DNA of 47,235 nt, taken from contig JAUPVT010000001.1 in the NCBI GenBank assembly GCA_030916885.1, forward strand, positions 1 to 47,235. Reading direction: 5' to 3'. This document shows, piece after piece, positions 39,139 through 47,123 of this stretch (within the stretch, counting starts at the first letter, position 1; every line of letters begins with the position of its first letter). The translations under genes were made by a program, and so were the position numbers. The notes below the pieces were generated by a model, which saw only the letters and a program-made list of their open reading frames with translations, searched no databases and was not told where the DNA came from. Source of the stretch: Chlamydiota bacterium. Its GTDB lineage: Bacteria > Chlamydiota > Chlamydiia > Chlamydiales > Rhabdochlamydiaceae.

Positions 39139-39868
39139 TTAGGAAAGAGCTAAGTTTGCTTTAAGCGCTTCTTTTATGGTGTGATCGCAGGCGTATTTTA
39201 GATAGGGCTCTAAATACATATCTGCTAGCTGGCTAACAATCGGACAAAGATCTAAGGGAATATACTTATGATATAAAGATAATGGAGCAAACACAGACTC
39301 TCTTTGTAATCGATCCTCTGTAATTTTTCTATGTGGTCCATTTCCTTAAGTATAGTAATAGAGGATATATTGGCTTGTCCTGTATCAATTTCATGAACCA
39401 AATAAAAGAATCTTTCACAATTAGCTTCCTGGAATTTCCCTAATCAATCCTTATCTTTGAGCATAATATTAGTCTGATTCTATTTCTTTTTATCACAGTA
39501 AAAACTGTTTTTGCTGCAGGTCCTGAAATTGCTAGATCTTTAATAAAGTTGATTACTCCTTCCTGTCCTTCAATCAGCGCGATAAAGTCTTTTGGAGCTA
39601 GATACCTATTTTTATGTGACTCATTTTCCACAAGAATTGCATTTTCATATAGCAAATTTACTCGCGCTATTCGCAACCGTCGTTTATTCTCAATAACAGC
39701 TTTTCTTCTTTGGAATTCAGCTTCAAATTTTTCTAGTTCTTGCTGTGTTTCTTGTTCGATTTTCTGAATAACGCTTGGTTGATCATTGCGGTTTAAGACA
39801 TCGAGAGTTAGATCTTCTTCATATTCAGGTGAGATCGCTTGTGCTTAAGCTAAAAGTTGAACTGCCAT
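39139..39868 (-). pseudogene. Multiply disrupted helical protein gene
   Basis: Starts at ATG 39868 behind AAGGAA with MAVQLLA, then TAA at 39847-39845. The frame continues with AQAISPEYEEDLTLDVL, a charged coiled-coil-like stretch (IEQETQQELEKFEAEFQRR) and ENESHKNRYLAPKDFIAL to TAG at 39442-39440. Past at least one frameshift a third part reads VFAPLSLYHKYIPLDL and YLKYACDHTIKEALKANLA to TAA at 39141-39139. About 240 codons in total. I do not recognise the family. The repeated interruptions show it is a pseudogene rather than an overlooked ORF. Confidence 0.65.
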
Positions 39869-39951
39869 AAAAGTTCCTTGCTCATTTTTAGCAAATGATT
39901 TTTGGCTTCAAAACCAATTATTAGTAATAAAGTTTTTGTTTTTTTAAAGAA

Positions 39952-41376
39952 TTGCTTAACATAAGGTATAGAAATGTTTGCTTTGAAAATAAAGGGTCTC
40001 CTATTCCTAAAAAAAATTCTCGAGAACAATTCCCTGTTATTTTAAATGAAACACCCTCATTGACAGATCATGTCTTTAGAGATTCTCAAAATCCATTTTC
40101 TCATCTTGAAACAGATGCACCCGTTAGTACCCTTCCTTCGGTAGAAGAGATTATCGAAAAATATCGCGATCTTATTTTTGAACATGTATCAAGAAGAATT
40201 GCTTTTTTCTTTCAACAACTTATCTGTTGTTTTCAAACTAAACTGCATTTTGAAATAGGACCTGTAGTATCTCAAGGAGCTTCTGCTAAAAAAGTAGTTC
40301 TTACAGATCAGAACCTAGCAAACTTGGAATTTAAACGTAATGCTACTCACAGTAGTACTTTGCCCTGTTTAGTTGCATATGATTTAGAAGAATGGGAGAG
40401 TTGCCAAGCAAAAAAAACAAAAATCCCCAAAGGATGGATTTTTTTAAAAGGAACTGATTCTTACCGCCTTTGGAATTCCACCATTAATATGCCCCATTGG
40501 GTAAACATGGTAGATCTACAAATCGATGGAACTTCTCGTGATCAAAAGTTACGTGATAAAACTCTGCATTTGGTTAATACTGCAGCTCAAGGGGAAATTG
40601 ATCCGGAAGAGGGGTTAGAACTTTTTATTAAGCTCTCTATTGATCAAGTAGAAAGCAGCTACAAAGTAGCAACTCAGTTAATGTATCGAAAAATACTGAA
40701 CTTGTATAAATATGAACTAGAATCTACTCAAGTGAGTTTTAACCATAATCGTTCTATGTGGTTAGAAGCTTTACTTAGCATTAGGGTCTCAGATGAATCT
40801 TTTCGAAAAATCATCTACCAAATCCGCTACCTAACAATCCGAGATGCACAATTAGGACAAGCAGAACTTATGCAAAAAATAGATCTGGCTAAACAGAAGA
40901 TCTTATCTAGCTATAAAAGGAAACTCCCTTATTTTGAACCTGCTTTTCGATCTCTTTTGATTGCAGAAACCTATACTCAAAGAAATCGTAAGCGTTTAGA
41001 AAAAATGTATAATTTTTCCTATTTTGATTTCAAAGAAAGATTAAGCGGCACTAAGTTAAATATCTTTGATAATACAAAAATCAAACTAGCAGAAAAACAT
41101 AGACCACAAATTATAGCTCTTAGCGCAGAAATCATCCGTGATATACAAGAGCTTAGAAAAAAAGAAGCTTTGCAAAGAAGCCAAACCACCAAATTATTAA
41201 GATATGCTAAGAAATGGACACAAAAACAACTTGCCCGAGAACTCTCTGTAAGTCAATCGACTATTTCTCGGATGGAAAATTGCAAGAAGGTGATTACTCT
41301 TCCCATAGCTGAAAAATTAAGCCTGATTTTTCACGTCGATTCAGGACTCTTTATGCCTCATTTCTTCTATGATTGA
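39952..41376 (+). CDS. Large protein with C-terminal XRE-type HTH
   Basis: 474 aa in the open frame from TTG 39952. Residues about 95-400 form a novel, mainly helical region (WIFLKGTDSYRLWNSTINM, DQVESSYKVATQLMY) with no family I can name. Residues about 415-468 are an XRE/HipB-like HTH: YAKKWTQKQLARELSVSQST, ISRMEN, IAEKLSLIF. So it is probably a DNA-binding regulator with an unusually long N-terminal part. The 5' end is uncertain: ATG 39974 has a good AAGG box but is out of frame and would need a slip at the A8 run 40009-40016. It overlaps the end of gltA by 10 bp. Confidence 0.75.
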   Translation: MLNIRYRNVCFENKGSPIPKKNSREQFPVILNETPSLTDHVFRDSQNPFSHLETDAPVSTLPSVEEIIEKYRDLIFEHVSRRIAFFFQQLICCFQTKLHFEIGPVVSQGASAKKVVLTDQNLANLEFKRNATHSSTLPCLVAYDLEEWESCQAKKTKIPKGWIFLKGTDSYRLWNSTINMPHWVNMVDLQIDGTSRDQKLRDKTLHLVNTAAQGEIDPEEGLELFIKLSIDQVESSYKVATQLMYRKILNLYKYELESTQVSFNHNRSMWLEALLSIRVSDESFRKIIYQIRYLTIRDAQLGQAELMQKIDLAKQKILSSYKRKLPYFEPAFRSLLIAETYTQRNRKRLEKMYNFSYFDFKERLSGTKLNIFDNTKIKLAEKHRPQIIALSAEIIRDIQELRKKEALQRSQTTKLLRYAKKWTQKQLARELSVSQSTISRMENCKKVITLPIAEKLSLIFHVDSGLFMPHFFYD

Positions 41377-42533
41377 TCTCTTGGTTTATATAGATATTTA
41401 GGCCTTACAATTGGCGTTCCCCTACCTTCTCTTGCCTCAGTACGCTCATAGACTATTTGCATAGCAATCCCAACAGATCTAGAAAGGCCAAATAAAACGG
41501 TATAATACTCAGGATAAGCAAATCCAGCAGCTGTCAGCATAGTGCCTGAAATAGCATCTACATTAGGATAAGGATCAGAGATCTTAGGGTTTTCTAATAG
41601 TACCTTAGCCCCTTCTGTACGTAAAAGCAAAGCGATTTTTACCAAAGGATGGTCTGGATAGTGCTTTTGCACAAAATCGTATTGTAGGGTAGCTCGTGGA
41701 TCTTCTACTCGTAAGACGGCGTGCCCAAATCCAAATACCAGTTTGTTTTCTAATAAACGTTTACGAATCAATTCTTCTACTTGTTTAGCAGTTGCCTTTT
41801 CTCCTAATTCGTTAAGCACGCTTCTTACAAATTCTAAACAATCTTGATTTGCTCTTCCATGGCGTGGTCCTTCTAAAGCGCACATGGCCGCACAAATAGA
41901 TCCATACATATCCTCCAATCCAGAAGCTACTGCTTTACCTATAAAAGTGGATAGATTTCCTCCTCCATGATCGTAGTGCAAAATGTTGAATAAACTCATA
42001 ACAGAAACAAGCTCTTTTTCTCTCTTATTGGGAATTTGGAGCATATAGCAAAAGTTTTCCATATAGTCTAAATTTAACCTGGGCTTAGGCGTTTTACCAA
42101 AACCAGCGTGATGATTAATTACAGCTGCGGCTAGATGAGGAACTTTAGCAATCATATTCAAGCAATCCTCTTCGTAGTTATCTGCAGACTCATGCATTCC
42201 TAATAATAGGAGCGCTATACAGAAGAGTTTCATAGGATGACCTTGCCTAGGTAAAGCCTCAATAGAGGCAATCACCTGCTCAGAACAACAACTGCATTGC
42301 TTAATCATTTCAGAAAACTTTTCTAACTCTTGATTGCTTCCCTCTTTGCCATGATAGAGAAGATAGATGACTTGCTCTGGTTGCCATGTAGATAGTTCTG
42401 TAATGGACCTTCCCAAATAAAATAACCCTTTTTTAGGATCAACATGTGATGTGGTACAATAACCTATAGGAATCCCACGCAGGCCCGTTTCCAAATGCTC
42501 TTTTGTAATGGTAAATAACACATCCTCAGACAT
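41367..42533 (-). CDS. gltA: Citrate synthase
   Basis: 388 aa. It condenses oxaloacetate and acetyl-CoA. Catalytic residues are in place: H225 (GPRHG), H271 (GFGHAVLR) and D326 (NVDAISG), with R279 in VEDPRA. FFC-like N-terminal features and NHHAGFGKTPKPRLN resemble the short citrate synthases. It lies 13 nt downstream of mdh, so malate is oxidised to oxaloacetate and used at once. Chlamydia species lack a citrate synthase as I recall, whereas environmental chlamydiae have one. GGAAAC near the start is the likely RBS region. Confidence 0.95.
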   Translation of the reverse strand: MSEDVLFTITKEHLETGLRGIPIGYCTTSHVDPKKGLFYLGRSITELSTWQPEQVIYLLYHGKEGSNQELEKFSEMIKQCSCCSEQVIASIEALPRQGHPMKLFCIALLLLGMHESADNYEEDCLNMIAKVPHLAAAVINHHAGFGKTPKPRLNLDYMENFCYMLQIPNKREKELVSVMSLFNILHYDHGGGNLSTFIGKAVASGLEDMYGSICAAMCALEGPRHGRANQDCLEFVRSVLNELGEKATAKQVEELIRKRLLENKLVFGFGHAVLRVEDPRATLQYDFVQKHYPDHPLVKIALLLRTEGAKVLLENPKISDPYPNVDAISGTMLTAAGFAYPEYYTVLFGLSRSVGIAMQIVYERTEAREGRGTPIVRPKYLYKPRDQS

Positions 42534-42546
42534 AGTTTCCTTTTAA

Positions 42547-43530
42547 CTAAAGTAAATGGTTAATGAGAACCCTTTCTTCTTTTAACTCTTTTTCACTCAG
42601 TCTAATTGCCTTTTCTAAAAAAGGATCCCAAGATAATCCAGGTACAATTTCTATTGCTCCTTTTTCTGTCCTATAACAAGGAAAGGAAAAAACCAATCCT
42701 TTTTCAATTCCATAAGGATTAGCATCAGAATAAAGAGCAGCAGAAAACCAATCTTTGCCCAATCCTATTAAAGATCTTATAGAACAGATAACCGCATGAG
42801 CAGCTGATGCAGCAGAGGATTTGCCTCTGGCTTTTATGACTTCAGCACCTCTTCTTTGCACATAGGGAATAAACTCTTCTTCGCACCATTTGCGATCTTT
42901 CATCACCTCTAAAAAAAGTTTATTTCCAATTTTTGCATGCAAAAAATCAGCTACCTGTGTCGCTGAGTGATTACCCCAAATCGTCACATGAGAAACATCT
43001 GCAACCCCCACATTCGCTTTAATTGCAAGCAGGGCTTGAGCCCTGTTTTGATCTAAAGCAGTCATAGCAAAAAACTGACTTTTAGGGATTCTAGGAGCAT
43101 GATGCATGGCAATTAGACAATTGGTATTACAGGGATTTCCCACAACAAAAACAAGGACTTTAGGATCTGCTACTTCATTTAAAGCTTTTCCTTGCGTAAC
43201 AAAAATCTTTCCATTTTCTGCTAATAAATCCTTTCTCTCCATCCCAGGCCCACGAGGCTTAGCACCGATCAAAAGTGCATAATCCACGTTTTCAAATACT
43301 TTGAATGGATCGGATTCGATTCTAACTTCTTGCAGTAAAGGAAAAGCACAATCCTGTAACTCCATAGCTACCCCTTCTCCTGTCTTCTGAAATTCATTTA
43401 GCTCTAATAAATGTAGAGCAATTGGTTGGTCAAATCCTAGCATCTCGCCTGCTGCTATCCGAAACAATAAGCTATATGCAATTTGCCCCCCAGCTCCTGT
43501 TACTGCAATTTTTTTCATTTTTTTGTTCAT
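42547..43530 (-). CDS. mdh: Malate dehydrogenase
   Basis: 327 aa. NAD-dependent oxidation of malate to oxaloacetate. NAD motif [12 protein letters not shown] (11-22), the substrate arginine loop [11 protein letters not shown] (R93 and R99), TALDQNRA with D160, and the catalytic H188 in WGNHSATQ. This is the cytosolic-type MDH group found in Chlamydia. Two starts four codons apart (MNKKMKK) cannot be separated. A promoter-like pair is at 43595-43567. Confidence 0.95.
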   Translation of the reverse strand: MNKKMKKIAVTGAGGQIAYSLLFRIAAGEMLGFDQPIALHLLELNEFQKTGEGVAMELQDCAFPLLQEVRIESDPFKVFENVDYALLIGAKPRGPGMERKDLLAENGKIFVTQGKALNEVADPKVLVFVVGNPCNTNCLIAMHHAPRIPKSQFFAMTALDQNRAQALLAIKANVGVADVSHVTIWGNHSATQVADFLHAKIGNKLFLEVMKDRKWCEEEFIPYVQRRGAEVIKARGKSSAASAAHAVICSIRSLIGLGKDWFSAALYSDANPYGIEKGLVFSFPCYRTEKGAIEIVPGLSWDPFLEKAIRLSEKELKEERVLINHLL

Positions 43531-43566
43531 ATAAGATAGTAAAAACCTTGTTTAATGATTTTAATT

Positions 43567-43595
43567 TTCATACACAAAAAACCATCTCTATGCAA
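43567..43595 (-). promoter_or_regulatory. Candidate mdh-gltA promoter
   Basis: On the minus strand TTGCAT (43595-43590), 17-bp spacer, TATGAA (43572-43567), about 37 bp before the mdh start. Confidence 0.5.
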
Positions 43596-43641
43596 CCTAA
43601 ACAAAATTAAAAATATTTTTTGTTAGTATTAATCATAATAA

Positions 43642-43670
43642 TTGACTAGATCCTTATTTCTTGGTATCCT
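43642..43670 (+). promoter_or_regulatory. Candidate promoter of the DMT permease gene
   Basis: TTGACT at 43642-43647, 17-bp spacer, TATCCT at 43665-43670, 27 bp before the ATG. Good -35, fair -10. The resulting leader is short and has no clear ribosome site. Confidence 0.55.
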
Positions 43671-43696
43671 CCTGACTTCTTAACTTAAATTTATCT

Positions 43697-44635
43697 ATGT
43701 CCGTATTTTTTGTTGCTTTGATGTACGCTGTTTGGTCCAGCGTTTTTTCTCTAGGAAAGCTTACTCTACAGCACTCTCCTCCACTTTTTCTAACAGCCTC
43801 TCGCATGCTCTTTGGAGCAGTACTCATCTTAAGTTTTTTACTGATTACCAAAAGGTCTTTATTAAAATTATCTTTAAGGCAATTTGCCTCTGTTCTACTG
43901 CTCGCTTTTTTTAGCATCTACCTAACCAATACTTTAGAATTCTGGGGACTACAGTATCTCTCTGCTGCTAAGACCTGTTTTATCTATAGCCTTTCTCCTT
44001 TTTTTGCTGCACTTTTTTCCTACCTCCATTTCAATGAAAAAATGAATCCCCGTAAATGGCTAGGGCTTTCTATTGGCTTTATTGGTTTTATTCCTGTTCT
44101 CTTTACACAAACAGGTTCTGAAGAGCTATTAAACGCTTTTAGTTTCTTCTCCTGGCCCACACTTGCCATTATGGGGGCAGCATTGAGCTCTGTCTATGGA
44201 TGGGTTCTTCTTCGACTCATGGTAAAAGAACAAGAAATTACCCCACTTGTGGCTAATGGAACAAGTATGCTCTTTGGAGGCCTATTTTCCCTGGTTCACT
44301 CTTACCTAATAGAACCCGGCGCTCCTTTTCCCATACTACCTCTGCACCTTACTTCTTTTATAAAAGGAGTTGTTCTCATCACGATCATCTCCAACCTGAT
44401 TTGCTACAATCTCTACGGTATGTTCTTAAAAAAATACACCGCCACCTTCCTCTCTTTTGTAGGGCTGCTCAGCCCCATCTTTGCTTCTTTAAACGCTTGG
44501 ATCTTTTTAGGAGAAACCCCTTCTTGGATCATCTTTTTATCAACAAGCATTGTTTCGATAGGGCTTTGGATTGTCTATCGCGCAGAACTTAAACAGGGCT
44601 ATATCATTTCTTCTAAAGCACCTGCTAGTAATTAG
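43697..44635 (+). CDS. DMT-superfamily (EamA) permease
   Basis: 312 aa with ten predicted membrane helices in two EamA halves; the second half ends with the conserved glycine/proline block LLSPIFASLNAWIFLGETPSW. The first half has FLTASRMLFGAVLIL and YLTNTLEFWGLQYLSAAKTCFIYSLSPFF-type sequence. In Chlamydia and Rickettsia related transporters exchange S-adenosylmethionine or similar metabolites, so a metabolite import role is possible; substrate not determinable. Divergent from mdh, 166 bp apart. Confidence 0.82.
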   Translation: MSVFFVALMYAVWSSVFSLGKLTLQHSPPLFLTASRMLFGAVLILSFLLITKRSLLKLSLRQFASVLLLAFFSIYLTNTLEFWGLQYLSAAKTCFIYSLSPFFAALFSYLHFNEKMNPRKWLGLSIGFIGFIPVLFTQTGSEELLNAFSFFSWPTLAIMGAALSSVYGWVLLRLMVKEQEITPLVANGTSMLFGGLFSLVHSYLIEPGAPFPILPLHLTSFIKGVVLITIISNLICYNLYGMFLKKYTATFLSFVGLLSPIFASLNAWIFLGETPSWIIFLSTSIVSIGLWIVYRAELKQGYIISSKAPASN

Positions 44636-44710
44636 CTCTGTAGCAAAAAATTAAAATAGAATTCTTAGATGAGTGAATTTTCTTTAGAAAAAACCCATAT
44701 AAATGACAAA

Positions 44711-44772
44711 TCATCAAACCATCTATGTCACACGATGGTTTGATGAGCTTAGAAAAGCTAATTTTTAAATTA
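44711..44772 (+). terminator. Stem-loop terminator region after the permease gene
   Basis: A 13-bp perfect inverted repeat (44711-44723 with 44734-44746, 10-nt loop) is followed at once by a second small stem (AGCTT / AAGCT) and AATTTTT. It starts 76 bp past the permease stop. Might act in both directions. Confidence 0.55.
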
Positions 44773-45039
44773 TATCAGAATATACTGAAACTGAATTGGA
44801 TTAGAAAAAAGGTTGGGCACCTTTAAGTCTGAAGTGCACAAAAAAAACAGATAAATATCTGAAAAGAACATCTATTATGTATCCAAGTTATTTTAGGAAG
44901 ATTACTAAGTGTTTTTTCATTTCTCTTCTTTTAAAAAAAGGTGTAGCAAAAAATCTAATTAAGCAAGAAGTATAATATTCCTAATATATTGGGAAGAACT
45001 GCAGCCTCTCTTGTCTAGAAAATTTTTCTTTTTTAAAAA
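44773..45039. other. Spacer without recognisable gene
   Basis: About 270 bp between the terminator and the end of the Inc-like gene. AT-rich with many stops in all frames; a short palindrome (CAGATA / TATCTG) near 44850 is the only structure noted. Confidence 0.5.
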
Positions 45040-46020
45040 TTAATTGAAAATAAACCAGTCAGGAGGAGCAGAAGGAAAAAATTCAGCAGATAAATTAGGA
45101 TAAATCTTACTAAAATTTTCTCTTTGGTTACGTATCACTGCTTCGGATTCATCATAAGAAGGCGGTGCTGAAGGTTGATCAAATTCACTATAAGGAGGAG
45201 GTGACATTGCAATAGAATTGAGATCCTGTATTACGTCTGGAATTAGGCTCTGGACTTTAGAAAATTTTTCCTTTCCATCTTTTTCATCACTCCAGTGCAT
45301 TCCACAATTATAAGCTGCAAACAGTACAGCTAGTGAGTTTAAAACCCCTCCTGCAACAACTGCTGTTGTTCCAGCGGTAGCAAGTGCTGATGCAGCTGTA
45401 AGGATAGTAATGCCACCACCAGCTATTACAAGAGTTCCAACTAAACTAGTTAGTATAGAGTATTTATAATTTGTTATTTTATCTACAGCTCTTTGATCAA
45501 TTTCCAGTTGGGCTTTAGCTATTAGACTTAATTTGCCAGTTAAATCTGAAGCTTGGGCTCTTTGAATAGACCAGTTCTCTATTTTTCTAGTATTTTCTAA
45601 ATAATTTCTAGCTCCTTCAGCTGCTTTAGAGAGTCTAGCATAAACAAATATGGAAATCCCTGCTACAGCAGTTGACACAACACCAATAGTAGCTATAGAT
45701 TTCCAGTTAGTTTTTTCTTCTTTAGGCTTTTTAATGACTTCTTCTTCTGGAGTAGTATAAGTTCTGTTATCTATATAAGTTCTATTATTTGAGTTAGTCG
45801 TTGTAGTTGTGTCACCAGAAAACCAACTTCTAGATGCCGGTTGTGATCGGGAAAAGAAATAATTATTGGTTATATTACTTCCTAATCCTAAACTTTGCCT
45901 AGCTCTATCATAATCAGCTGCTTTTATCTTTTTTGGTGTTTCTTCATGATATTGGAACCTAGTTCGCTTCAACCAATCACAAATAAAAATGCGATCATTG
46001 TTTGAAATACCCTGTATCAT
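45040..46020 (-). CDS. Inc-like membrane protein with ESCRT-type late-domain motifs
   Basis: 326 aa. Two hydrophobic regions: about 107-129 and a long 187-236 hairpin, the bilobed pattern of chlamydial inclusion membrane (Inc) proteins. No Sec signal. The N-terminal about 100 residues are polar with a Thr/Asn-rich stretch. The C-terminal tail (about 272-326) carries PPPY (274-277), PSAP (283-286), PPSY (286-289), YPNL (307-310) and PSAP (316-319), i.e. all three viral late-domain classes. These would bind host NEDD4-type WW domains, Tsg101 and ALIX respectively. AAAGGAGC precedes the ATG. Secretion by type III is assumed, not shown. No homologue can be named. Confidence 0.75.
   Translation of the reverse strand: MIQGISNNDRIFICDWLKRTRFQYHEETPKKIKAADYDRARQSLGLGSNITNNYFFSRSQPASRSWFSGDTTTTTNSNNRTYIDNRTYTTPEEEVIKKPKEEKTNWKSIATIGVVSTAVAGISIFVYARLSKAAEGARNYLENTRKIENWSIQRAQASDLTGKLSLIAKAQLEIDQRAVDKITNYKYSILTSLVGTLVIAGGGITILTAASALATAGTTAVVAGGVLNSLAVLFAAYNCGMHWSDEKDGKEKFSKVQSLIPDVIQDLNSIAMSPPPYSEFDQPSAPPSYDESEAVIRNQRENFSKIYPNLSAEFFPSAPPDWFIFN
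45064..45201 (-). other. Cluster of late-domain motifs (PPxY, PSAP, YPxL)
   Basis: Five short motifs in about 46 residues of a disordered proline-rich tail: PPPY encoded at 45201-45190, PSAPPSY at 45174-45154 (PSAP overlapping PPSY), YPNL at 45102-45091, PSAP at 45075-45064. Clustering of three motif classes in one tail is typical of retroviral Gag and filovirus/arenavirus matrix proteins. Confidence 0.7.
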
Positions 46021-46083
46021 ATTTGCTCCTTTTGTAAGGAATTCAATTAAAAATTGATTTATTTTACTTTAACCAAAGTAAAA

Positions 46084-46102
46084 AGTCTATTAAAAATAGA
46101 CT
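46084..46102 (-). terminator. Terminator after the second Inc-like gene
   Basis: AGTCTATT and AATAGACT (46084-46102) form an 8-bp stem with a 3-nt loop; leftward it is followed by TTTTACTTT. It lies 29 bp past the stop at 46132, so the two Inc-like genes are likely separate units. Confidence 0.65.
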
Positions 46103-46131
46103 AGAATTTTTAGTTTAATTTTTTAAAAACA

Positions 46132-47070
46132 CTAAAAGTATATATTTAATATATTAAATCTAGTAGTAGATAATAATTCTTCTTTTCTAGCTGCATTATT
46201 TCTATGAACTAATATACTAAATGCTTGCTTGGCAGCATAGGCAACAGATATCATTCCTAGAGTAATTATCAGAGAAGGACAAATTATATATCGAGCATAG
46301 TCAGCTTCACCAATTAATTCTTTTAATCGGCCTGTGTTGATTAAGGTAGTGCCCATTAAAGAATAAAACATAAAATCCCGGCAAACTGTCATTCTATTTT
46401 CATAATTCTGATCAATTTTTTGCCAAATATCTGCTAAGTTCGTTAATGAGGATGCATTTTTTTTAAAATAAGGCAAATCGCTTTCTAAAGATTTTAATTG
46501 CTCTTTTAGGTTATCTCTTCTCTCTTCTAGAGCCTTTTTTAGTTTCTGTGTTTTATCAGGGAATAGATCTCCAATTCGATTTCCTACACCCTTTTTTAGT
46601 AGATTCTGCCCCTGAGAACAAGATGAATCTTCTTCTAGATTCTCTGAAGAGCTTTTTTTTAACTTTTCCAATTCGCATTCAATTTTTTTTAAATCTTTTA
46701 TAAATTTCTGCCCTTTCTGATTAGGATCAACTAAATACCCAATAGTTTTTTGAGCTATTATAGTATTTAGTAAAGCACCGCTTTTAGTTTCTAGGATTCT
46801 CGCAAGTTCAATATAAGCTATTGCAGAGATAACTGTGCATCCCAATACAATAAACTTTGGAAGATAAACTATTGCAATAGAAGTAATGACCGTAATAACT
46901 AGAGTAGCAGCCGCTATTTGTTTATCATTTGTATTTAGACCAGTATTTTTAAGTTTGTCTTGAACCCATTCTTTAACTTTTATTCTAGTAGAAAGATCCA
47001 CAGCTATTTCAGAATAATCATTCTGAATTATTTCAGAATAATTATAAGGTATTGGAATTAAATAATTCAT
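46132..47070 (-). CDS. Inc-like membrane protein with tandem YSEI and coiled coil
   Basis: 312 aa. A hydrophobic hairpin at about 51-90 (LVITVITSIAIVYLPKF then VLGCTVISAIAYIELA), a long coiled-coil-like region (about 120-205), and a third hydrophobic segment at about 261-286. The N-terminal cytosolic part has YSEI twice (11-14 and 19-22), each a YxxPhi-type tyrosine motif. AAGAGG precedes the ATG. The layout fits Inc or related type III effector membrane proteins. Function unknown. Confidence 0.7.
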   Translation of the reverse strand: MNYLIPIPYNYSEIIQNDYSEIAVDLSTRIKVKEWVQDKLKNTGLNTNDKQIAAATLVITVITSIAIVYLPKFIVLGCTVISAIAYIELARILETKSGALLNTIIAQKTIGYLVDPNQKGQKFIKDLKKIECELEKLKKSSSENLEEDSSCSQGQNLLKKGVGNRIGDLFPDKTQKLKKALEERRDNLKEQLKSLESDLPYFKKNASSLTNLADIWQKIDQNYENRMTVCRDFMFYSLMGTTLINTGRLKELIGEADYARYIICPSLIITLGMISVAYAAKQAFSILVHRNNAARKEELLSTTRFNILNIYF

Positions 47071-47123
47071 TAATTTTTCCTCTTGAACAACTTAAGTTCA
47101 TAATATTACGGTAATCCTAAACA

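Noticed and set aside
45040-46020. Reading the proline-rich tail as simple low-complexity sequence
   Set aside because: The motifs are specific (PPxY with PSAP and YPxL) and differ in surrounding residues, so a plain proline repeat does not explain them; chance occurrence is still possible and noted in the finding.
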